Shown: positions 58,182-64,000 of the stretch, in pieces
How positions within the stretch are numbered: the stretch's first letter is position 1
Layout of the letters: every line of letters starts with the position of its first letter
Origin: CAITSH01 sp945892985
GTDB lineage: Bacteria; Pseudomonadota; Gammaproteobacteria; Burkholderiales; SG8-39
Length of the DNA stretch: 64,000 nucleotides
NCBI GenBank assembly: GCA_945892985.1
Contig: CAMDDU010000010.1
Location: 47,675-111,674 of the forward strand
Direction of reading: 5' to 3'
Notes under the pieces: model-generated
What the model was told of the DNA's origin: nothing
The model's database searches: none
Seen by the model: the letters and a program-made list of their open reading frames with translations, nothing else
Position numbers and translations under genes: made by a program

Positions 58182-60866
58182 TTACGCCAGGGCCTTGGTG
58201 ATGATTTCCGCCACATCGCGCGACAGGCCTGGTGCGTCGCGTATGCGTTCCAGCGCGGCTTGGGCGTGCGCCTGGCGGCCGGCGTCGAATTTTTTCCAGC
58301 GGTCAAAACAGCGTGCCACGCGCGCAGCCACCTGCGGATTGAGCGCGTTGATCTCGATGATGCGGTCGGCGATGAAGGCGTATCCGCCGCCGTCTGCGGC
58401 GTGAAAGCGCACGTGGTTGGCGGCACCGAAGGCGCGGATCAGCGCGTATATCTTGTTCGGATTTTTCAGGTCGAAGGCCTCGTGCGCGAGCAGTTTGCGG
58501 ATGTTGTCAACGGTCCCGGGCAGCCTGGAGGTCGACTGCACCGAAAGCCACTTGTCCACGACCAGCGGTTCGGCCTGCCATTTATCATAGAAGGCGTCGA
58601 GCGCCTTTTGCCGCTCGGGGCAGTCGGTATTGGCCAGCGTGGTGAGCGCCGCCATCGCATCGGTCATGTTGTTTGCGGTTTTGAATTGGGCGAAGCACAT
58701 TGCGCGAATCGCGCCGTCGTCCAGTTCCATCAGATACGACAGGCACAGGTTGCGCAAGGAGCGCCTGCCGGCCGATGCCGCGTCGGGGGAGTAGGCGCCG
58801 ATATTGCCCATCGCCTTGTGGCAAGCGAGCAGTTCTTGTTTCAGGGTGGTCGCGATGGCGCGGCGCAGGCTGTTGCGTACCGCGTGAAGTGCGTCCGGGT
58901 CGACCGTGTCCATTTCCTCTGCCAGAGTGGTTTCGGATGGCAGGTTAAGCGCTTCCGTGGCGAAGGCCGGGTCGGCCGTGGCGCCACTGAGGACGCGCCC
59001 AAAAGCGGTAAAAAAACTTGCCGGTATGTCAAAGACCTTGTTCTTGCGCGCCGCTACGACGCCGCCAAGGATCAGGTTGGTGGCGAGGCGCTGGCCCGCT
59101 TCCCAGCGGTTGAATGCGTCGGAGTCGTGCGCCATCAGGTGCGCGAGTTCTGTCTCGGTGTAGGGGTACTTGACGATGACCGGCGCTGAAAAGCCGCGCA
59201 GAATCGATGGCACCGGTTTTGCAGTGATGTTGGTAAAGACAAAGTTCTCCGTTGCTTGCATGAGCGACAACACGCGGGTGTCTGCGCCAGCCCTGTCCTC
59301 GCCTTGCAGTTGCAGCGCAATGTCGCGGCCTTGCTGGTCGACAAGGCCGATGGCAAACGGGATGTGGAAGGGCAGCTTGGTGTCCTGTCCAGGCGTGGCG
59401 GGGCAGGATTGCTTCACCTTGACGGTATAGGTTTGTGCTTTTTCGTCGTAGGTCGTGCCCACATCGAGCACCGGCGTGCCCGCCTGTTCGTACCAGCGGC
59501 GAAATTGCGCGAGGTCGATGCCCGAGGCGTCTTGCATCGCCTGGACGAAGTCGTCGGTGGTGACGGCCTGGCCGTCGTGGCGCTCGAAATACAAGTCCAT
59601 GCCCTTGCGGAAATTTTCCGCTCCGAGCAGGGTGTGTTGCATACGCACGACCTCGGCGCCTTTTTCATACACCGTCATGGTGTAGAAGTTGCGGATTTCC
59701 ATATAGGCGGCGGGGCGGATGGGATGGGCCATAGGGCCGGCGTCCTCCGGAAATTGCATCGCGCGCAGGCTGCGCACCTCCTGGATGCGCTGTACCGGGC
59801 GCGAGTACATGTCGGCGCCGTATTCCTGGTCGCGGAACACCGTGAGTCCTTCCTTGAGCGAGAGCTGGAACCAGTCGCGGCAGGTGACGCGGTCGCCGGT
59901 CCAGTTGTGGAAGTATTCGTGCGCGATGACGCGGTCGATGTTCTGGTAGTCGACGTCGGTGGCGGTGTCAGGGCGCGCCAGCACGTATTTGGTGTTGAAA
60001 ATATTGAGGCCTTTGTTCTCCATGGCGCCGGAGTTGAAGTCACCAACCGCGGCAATCATGTACTGCTCAAGGTCCAGTTCCAGCCCGAACACCTCTTCGT
60101 CCCATTTCATCGCGCTTTTCAGGCACTGCATGGCGAAGCCGCATTGGTCGAGTTTGCCCGGTTCGACGTAGATGGCCAGGCGCGCCTTGCGGCCTGAGCG
60201 GGTGACGAACCAGTCCTCGAGCATTTCGAGCTTCGCCGCCACCATGGCAAAGAGGTAGCAGGGTTTGGGGAAGGGGTCCTCGAACTTGGCCCAGTGACGT
60301 ACTTTGTCTCCCTCCGCCGAGGCGGGCGAGGGTTGGGAGGGGGACTCTTCAATGCCCGCGGCAACCAGGTTGCCATTCGACAGCAGCACCGGATACTTGT
60401 CGCGCTCGGCGTGGATGGTGTTGGTGTAGCGCGCCATCACGTCGGGGCGGTCGAGAAAATAGGTGATGCGGCGAAAGCCCTCGGCCTCGCACTGCGTGAA
60501 AAAACCGCTCTTGGTGCCATAAAGGCCCTCGAGCTTGGTGTTTTGTTGCGGCCGGATGCGCACCACTGTCTCCAGCGTGAAATGCTTGCCCGTTTTATGG
60601 ATGCGTAAGTGTTCGGCATCACAGGTGTATTCCGCTGTGTCGAGCAAGCGCCCGTCGATCGCTATTGAAACGAGCTCCAGTTCGTCGCCATTGAGCGACA
60701 AGGGCGCGCCCTTTTCTGCGGACGCGGCATTGCGTGACACGGCCATTTTGGCCTTGACCAGTGCGTGGTCATCACGAATATCGACATCAAGGTCGACGGT
60801 CGAGATGATAAATGGGGGCGGGGTGTAGTCCTTGAGGTGAATGGTTTGGGGCATGGGTTCGCGCAT
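58182..60866 (-). CDS. pepN: aminopeptidase N
   Basis: An 894-residue M1 aminopeptidase that removes N-terminal residues from peptides in the cytoplasm. The exopeptidase motif GAMEN, the zinc motif HEYFHNW with the third ligand Glu 18 residues after it (LKEGLTVFRD), and the C-terminal alpha-helical domain are all present. Residues about 173-187 (EESPSQPSPASAEGD) form a proline/serine-rich insert absent from the usual NGNLVAAG...RHWA stretch; it is encoded by a palindromic repeat (60306-60347). The start ATG is 60864-60866, with an in-frame ATG four codons later. Confidence 0.95.
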   Translation of the reverse strand: MREPMPQTIHLKDYTPPPFIISTVDLDVDIRDDHALVKAKMAVSRNAASAEKGAPLSLNGDELELVSIAIDGRLLDTAEYTCDAEHLRIHKTGKHFTLETVVRIRPQQNTKLEGLYGTKSGFFTQCEAEGFRRITYFLDRPDVMARYTNTIHAERDKYPVLLSNGNLVAAGIEESPSQPSPASAEGDKVRHWAKFEDPFPKPCYLFAMVAAKLEMLEDWFVTRSGRKARLAIYVEPGKLDQCGFAMQCLKSAMKWDEEVFGLELDLEQYMIAAVGDFNSGAMENKGLNIFNTKYVLARPDTATDVDYQNIDRVIAHEYFHNWTGDRVTCRDWFQLSLKEGLTVFRDQEYGADMYSRPVQRIQEVRSLRAMQFPEDAGPMAHPIRPAAYMEIRNFYTMTVYEKGAEVVRMQHTLLGAENFRKGMDLYFERHDGQAVTTDDFVQAMQDASGIDLAQFRRWYEQAGTPVLDVGTTYDEKAQTYTVKVKQSCPATPGQDTKLPFHIPFAIGLVDQQGRDIALQLQGEDRAGADTRVLSLMQATENFVFTNITAKPVPSILRGFSAPVIVKYPYTETELAHLMAHDSDAFNRWEAGQRLATNLILGGVVAARKNKVFDIPASFFTAFGRVLSGATADPAFATEALNLPSETTLAEEMDTVDPDALHAVRNSLRRAIATTLKQELLACHKAMGNIGAYSPDAASAGRRSLRNLCLSYLMELDDGAIRAMCFAQFKTANNMTDAMAALTTLANTDCPERQKALDAFYDKWQAEPLVVDKWLSVQSTSRLPGTVDNIRKLLAHEAFDLKNPNKIYALIRAFGAANHVRFHAADGGGYAFIADRIIEINALNPQVAARVARCFDRWKKFDAGRQAHAQAALERIRDAPGLSRDVAEIITKALA
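60306..60347. repeat. palindromic repeat inserted in frame in pepN
   Basis: Within the pepN reading frame, on the coding strand, a repeat reads GAGTCCCCCTCCC, then CAACCCTCGCCCGCC and TCGGCGGAGGGAGAC. The TCCCCCTCCC and GGAGGGA arms resemble the REP-like element at 29373-29398. The open frame is maintained through it. Confidence 0.65.
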
Positions 60867-60952
60867 GATCGAATACCTGAACTTTGACAGTTCGCCAGTC
60901 TACCCGATGGGGGGGGCGTGCTGCGGTGGCACTGTGATGCCTCAGCGATGCC

Positions 60953-62083
60953 TCAGGGTTGCTTGCCGCCCGAGGCGATTGGCTGCAGGAAGGCCTTCAA
61001 GGCGGGCAGGCTCGCTTCGGCAAAAAAGCGGTGTCCTTGTGCGGTGAGATGCACCGCGTCACCGATATAAAGGTCGCGTTTTTGCTTTGTGGAGAGCGGC
61101 GAGAGGGTGTCAAAGGCATCGGCGCCGGCAATGTCGTTCTGACGCAAAAAGGCACGAAACTCCGCATAAGGCAGGGGTTTTAGCATGATCAACTGGTCAT
61201 ACATCGGGATGCCGAAGACCAGCAGGCGGGCGTCGTTTTGCCCGGCGGTGTCCCGGAGTTTGATGATCAGTTCCCGCGTCAATTTCCAAGAGTCGGAATC
61301 CCAGAAGAATGACGGGTCGTATTGTGGTTGCGGTGCGTTTGCCGGCGCTGCCACCGGCGCCGCTGCCGGGGTAGTCTGGGCGGACTGCAGCGCACGCTTG
61401 TAGTCCATGTTGGTTTCGGCGCGGTCCTTGAGTGTGTCGAGGAACTGGAATGCCGCAGAGTTGTTCCACAGCCAGCGGATGGACTTGCGGTGCTTGACCT
61501 GTAAATTGCGCACCCACGATTGCTCGCCGTATTCGTCTTTGAGCGGATTGGGCCGGCCCTTGTCGCGCGAACGTGAGTTGTTCCAGACATCGTTGCCCCA
61601 GAAAAACGATAACACGACGTAGTCGGGCTTGTAGTGACGTGCGCGCAACTGGAACATTTGCAGCTGTTCCCAGGTGCTGGTTCCGTCGATGCCGAAGTTC
61701 ATGATCTCGACGGGTTTGCCCAGGCTTTGCGACAACGCCTTCTCCCAGAGGGATTTGAATTTCTCCGCCTGTGGCGTGTAGAGCGAGGCGGTGACAGAGT
61801 CGCCGAGCAGGGCGATGCGGATGGTGCCGGCCGGTTTGGCCGCGGCGTATTCGCGGTCGGCCATGCCTTCGCTGTTGGTCGTGACCAGAAGGGTGCTGTC
61901 GTACATGTTGTCCAGGCGTTCGGACAGGTTCGGGCAGTAGACGTTGCCCATGATGGCGTCGAGGCACAGGATGCGCGCCTCGCGACGCGGATAATCAATG
62001 GCGCGCAGCGCCAGTTCCATTGCCAGGATGAAAAAAAGCAGTGAACAAGCGATCAGGACAAGCGGAATTGCAAAGCGGCGCAT
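60953..62083 (-). CDS. membrane-anchored SGNH/GDSL-hydrolase-like protein
   Basis: A 376-residue protein with one N-terminal membrane helix (about 4-24) and a large outside domain. The SGNH block I GDSVTAS has Ser96, block III-like FFWGNDVWN supplies Gly and Asn, and DAVHLTAQGH near the C-terminus supplies Asp and His. A Pro/Ala-rich linker (APVAAPANAPQPQ) lies at about 270-285. It would act as an esterase or O-acetylhydrolase on glycans. ATG at 62081-62083 is preferred over a longer frame to 62230. It is divergent from the SxtJ/carbamoyltransferase genes. Confidence 0.82.
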   Translation of the reverse strand: MRRFAIPLVLIACSLLFFILAMELALRAIDYPRREARILCLDAIMGNVYCPNLSERLDNMYDSTLLVTTNSEGMADREYAAAKPAGTIRIALLGDSVTASLYTPQAEKFKSLWEKALSQSLGKPVEIMNFGIDGTSTWEQLQMFQLRARHYKPDYVVLSFFWGNDVWNNSRSRDKGRPNPLKDEYGEQSWVRNLQVKHRKSIRWLWNNSAAFQFLDTLKDRAETNMDYKRALQSAQTTPAAAPVAAPANAPQPQYDPSFFWDSDSWKLTRELIIKLRDTAGQNDARLLVFGIPMYDQLIMLKPLPYAEFRAFLRQNDIAGADAFDTLSPLSTKQKRDLYIGDAVHLTAQGHRFFAEASLPALKAFLQPIASGGKQP

Positions 62084-62214
62084 ACGCGAAATAGATGCTT
62101 TGTTGAGACGAAGGCGCTCATGATAGCCCTTCCCGCGTGCCCGTTCATGGCGTTTCGGCGCTATGCCCTTGGAAGAGCCAGAGGCAGGGGGTGTGATGGT
62201 AAAATCGCGCCATA

Positions 62215-62631
62215 ATGATGGAACTCTCAAAGCACGATCAAGCGCTCGAAGGCTCCTCCGACCGCGTGTTCGGCCTGCTCTTTGCGGCGATATTCGGCGG
62301 CGTCGGCCTGTGGCCGCTGTGGCACGCTGGCGGCGTGCGCCCTTGGGCGCTGGTTGTGGGCGCGGTGTTTCTGCTGCTGGCGCTGGTGTTGCCGCGTGCG
62401 CTGTCCGCGCTCAATCGCGGCTGGATGCAATTCGGCCTGTTGCTTAACCGCATCGTCAGTCCCTTGGCGATTGGTATCGTTTATTACCTGACACTGGTGC
62501 CCACAGCGCTGCTGATGCGCCTGTTCGGCAAGCTGCCCTTGCAACTCAAGTACGAGCCGGAGGCGGCAAGTTATTGGATTGCCCGCAAGCCGCCCGGTCC
62601 CGATCCACAAACGATGAACGACCAGTTCTGA
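62215..62631 (+). CDS. SxtJ family membrane protein
   Basis: A 138-residue protein with three or four hydrophobic segments (about 20-35, 43-62, 76-105) and a polar C-terminus rich in Pro (ARKPPGPDPQTMNDQF). The pattern FGLLFAAIFGGVGLWPL, MQFGLLLNRIVSPLAIGIVYY, then LTLVPTALLMRLFGKLPL is that of SxtJ-like proteins, whose role is unknown. Start is ATG 62215, or the next codon. A TAAAAT box lies only 10 bases before it, so the leader may be very short. A DUF5989 gene and a carbamoyltransferase gene follow. Confidence 0.85.
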   Translation: MMELSKHDQALEGSSDRVFGLLFAAIFGGVGLWPLWHAGGVRPWALVVGAVFLLLALVLPRALSALNRGWMQFGLLLNRIVSPLAIGIVYYLTLVPTALLMRLFGKLPLQLKYEPEAASYWIARKPPGPDPQTMNDQF

Positions 62632-62648
62632 CCGTCCCGAAAGCGCCG

Positions 62649-62798
62649 ATGTCTTTTATCAAGGATTTGTGGAAGTTCCTCCGCGTGCGCAAGAAATTCT
62701 GGCTCGCCCCCTTGTTGCTGATGATGGCCTTGCTTGGCGCGCTCATCGTGCTGGCGCAGGGGTCGGCCATCGCCCCTTTCATCTACACGCTGTTCTGA
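62649..62798 (+). CDS. DUF5989 family small membrane protein
   Basis: A 49-residue protein with a basic amphipathic start (MSFIKDLWKFLRVRKKFWLA) and one membrane helix (about 19-45). It matches DUF5989 proteins, which accompany SxtJ and carbamoyltransferase genes. ATG at 62649 is 17 bases after the SxtJ stop. It is presumably a membrane partner or tether of the carbamoyltransferase, with no known activity. Confidence 0.8.
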   Translation: MSFIKDLWKFLRVRKKFWLAPLLLMMALLGALIVLAQGSAIAPFIYTLF

Positions 62799-62823
62799 TC
62801 GCGACCGTTCCGGGCTTGAAGGC

Positions 62824-64000
62824 GTGATCGTCGTCGGCATCTCTGCGTTCTATCACGACAGCGCCGCCGCGCTGGTGCGCGACGGCGAGATCGTCGCCGC
62901 GGCGCAGGAAGAGCGCTTTACACGCAAAAAACACGATGCGGATTTTCCGCTCAATGCCTTGCGCTATTGCCTCGAGCAGGCCGGCGTGACCGCCGCCCAG
63001 ATCGATCACGTGGCGTTTTACGACAAGCCTTTCCTCAAGTTCGAACGCCTGATGGAAACCTATCTGGCGTTCGCGCCCAGGGGTTTTGCATCGTTTCGCC
63101 TGGCGCTGCCGGTGTGGTTGCGCGAAAAGCTGTTCCTCAAGGACCTGCTTTCCAAACGGCTCAAGGCGCTTTCGCCCGACATCGCCTGGGACGAAAAACT
63201 GCTGTTTGGCGAGCATCACCTGAGTCATGCCGCCAGCGCGTTCTATCCCTCGCCCTTTGATGAGGCGGCGGTGCTGACGCTAGACGGTGTGGGCGAATGG
63301 GCGACCTCTTCGCTCGCCATAGGGTCGGGCAGCAAACTCGAAATCCACAAGGAAATCCACTTTCCGCACTCGCTAGGCCTGCTCTACTCGGCATTCACCT
63401 ACTACACCGGCTTCAAGGTCAACTCGGGCGAATACAAGCTGATGGGGCTGGCGCCCTATGGCGAGCCGAAGTACGCGCAACGCATACGCGATCACCTTAT
63501 CGACATCAAGGACGACGGCTCGTTCCGCCTTGATCTGGACTACTTTAATTACTGCACCGGTCTCACCATGACGAATGCGCGCTTTGACGGCCTGTTCGGC
63601 GGACCGGCGCGAAAAGCCGAAGAGTTGCTGACGCAAAAGCATATGGATCTGGCCGCTTCGGTGCAGGAGGTGACCGAGGAGGTGATGCTCAAGCTTGCGC
63701 GTGCGACGGCCAAACAGACCGGGTTGAAAAATCTCTGTCTCGCCGGCGGGGTGGCGCTCAACTGTGTCGCCAACGGCAAGCTGCTGCGTGACAAGAGTTT
63801 CGAGAATATCTGGATCCAGCCGGCGGCCGGCGATGCCGGCGGCGCCCTGGGCGCGGCGCTGGCCGCCTATCACATCAACCAGGGCCGGGAACGGCCGGCG
63901 GGGAACGGCGCCGACCGCATGGCCGGATCCTATCTCGGCCCCAGCTACGCCCAGGCGGACATCGAAGCGCGCCTGCTGGCAGCCGGCGCCCGGTTCGAGA
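62824..64000 (+). CDS. carbamoyltransferase (NodU/CmcH-type), partial
   Basis: About 392 N-terminal residues are visible; the gene runs past the right edge. The start is GTG 62824, giving VIVVGISAFYHDSAAALVRD, the typical N-terminus of the TsaD-like carbamoyltransferase fold. EHHLSHAASAFYPSPFDEA contains the H-x3-H motif that binds carbamoyl-AMP chemistry metal, LDGVGEW and GEYKLMGLAPYG are also conserved, and LAGGVALNCVANGKL lies near the visible end. It would move a carbamoyl group onto a hydroxyl of a sugar or secondary metabolite. The C-terminal carbamoyltransferase domain is outside the window. Confidence 0.9.
   Translation, partial: MIVVGISAFYHDSAAALVRDGEIVAAAQEERFTRKKHDADFPLNALRYCLEQAGVTAAQIDHVAFYDKPFLKFERLMETYLAFAPRGFASFRLALPVWLREKLFLKDLLSKRLKALSPDIAWDEKLLFGEHHLSHAASAFYPSPFDEAAVLTLDGVGEWATSSLAIGSGSKLEIHKEIHFPHSLGLLYSAFTYYTGFKVNSGEYKLMGLAPYGEPKYAQRIRDHLIDIKDDGSFRLDLDYFNYCTGLTMTNARFDGLFGGPARKAEELLTQKHMDLAASVQEVTEEVMLKLARATAKQTGLKNLCLAGGVALNCVANGKLLRDKSFENIWIQPAAGDAGGALGAALAAYHINQGRERPAGNGADRMAGSYLGPSYAQADIEARLLAAGARFE

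Overview
The window looks like a chromosomal segment of a high-GC betaproteobacterium of the Burkholderiales type. The grounds are eight genes of the Bug/TctC periplasmic receptor family, many aromatic and organic-acid catabolic genes, and housekeeping genes typical of that group (msrA, pdxH, htpX, pepN). No rRNA or tRNA gene was seen. Coding is dense on both strands, with short spacers that often carry small tandem repeats.

Layout. (1) 1-5634, minus strand: an apparent operon with a Rieske ferredoxin, a small HTH-like protein, a NitT/TauT-type ABC importer (ATPase, binding protein, permease), a VanA/PobA-type Rieske oxygenase, an SDR dehydrogenase and a cupin, preceded by a perfect 16-bp palindrome. 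A Bug gene follows on the plus strand. (2) 6.9-14.4 kb: mixed genes, namely a SET-domain methyltransferase with a histone H1-like tail, a PucG-like aminotransferase, msrA, a DUF72 gene, a helix-hairpin-helix protein, pdxH, an MBL hydrolase and an MFS transporter. (3) 14.5-16.4 kb: the relic of a type I-C CRISPR-Cas locus (frameshifted cas7/csd2, nonsense-ridden cas4) with an intact RelE/ParE-type toxin-antitoxin pair between the two relics. (4) 16.5-20.7 kb: two coupled EamA transporters, a YdjM-like membrane hydrolase and a heme-oxygenase-like diiron (HDO-type) protein. (5) 21-35.5 kb: a long catabolic and uptake region with four Bug receptors, a 3-hydroxyacyl-CoA dehydrogenase-like protein, a hydrolase coupled to a chimeric Bug/flavin-monooxygenase ORF, an Ldh2-type dehydrogenase, a lone molybdopterin subunit, an amidohydrolase or decarboxylase, a PdxA-like dehydrogenase and a GMC oxidoreductase. 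(6) 35.8-38 kb: htpX and an EamA transporter.

(7) 38.1-51.7 kb, plus strand: the most coherent block. An IclR regulator precedes an extradiol dioxygenase, a NahE/PhdJ-type hydratase-aldolase, an NTF2-like protein, a Bug receptor, a first ring-hydroxylating dioxygenase alpha/beta pair, a dihydrodiol-dehydrogenase-like SDR, an IS630-family insertion, a second alpha/beta pair, another Bug, a 4,5-dihydroxyphthalate decarboxylase-like protein and a phthalate dihydrodiol dehydrogenase-like protein. My reading is a pathway for a (poly)aromatic or phthalate-type acid that leads to protocatechuate. No ferredoxin reductase, and no TctA/TctB membrane partner for the Bug proteins, lies in the window.

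(8) 51.7-60.9 kb: a nonsense-interrupted Tat-exported hydrolase, a Tat-exported amidohydrolase, a FlK-like thioesterase, a HAD hydrolase, a Bug gene with an internal in-frame deletion, a MgtC/DUF4010 membrane protein and pepN carrying a repeat-derived insertion. (9) 60.9-64 kb: an SGNH-fold membrane-anchored protein divergent from an SxtJ / DUF5989 / carbamoyltransferase set that runs off the right edge.

Gene decay recurs: cas7, cas4, the chimera, a 35-residue PEP-mutase-like relic, the shortened Bug and the hydrolase. This suggests ongoing turnover of accessory catabolic and defence genes.
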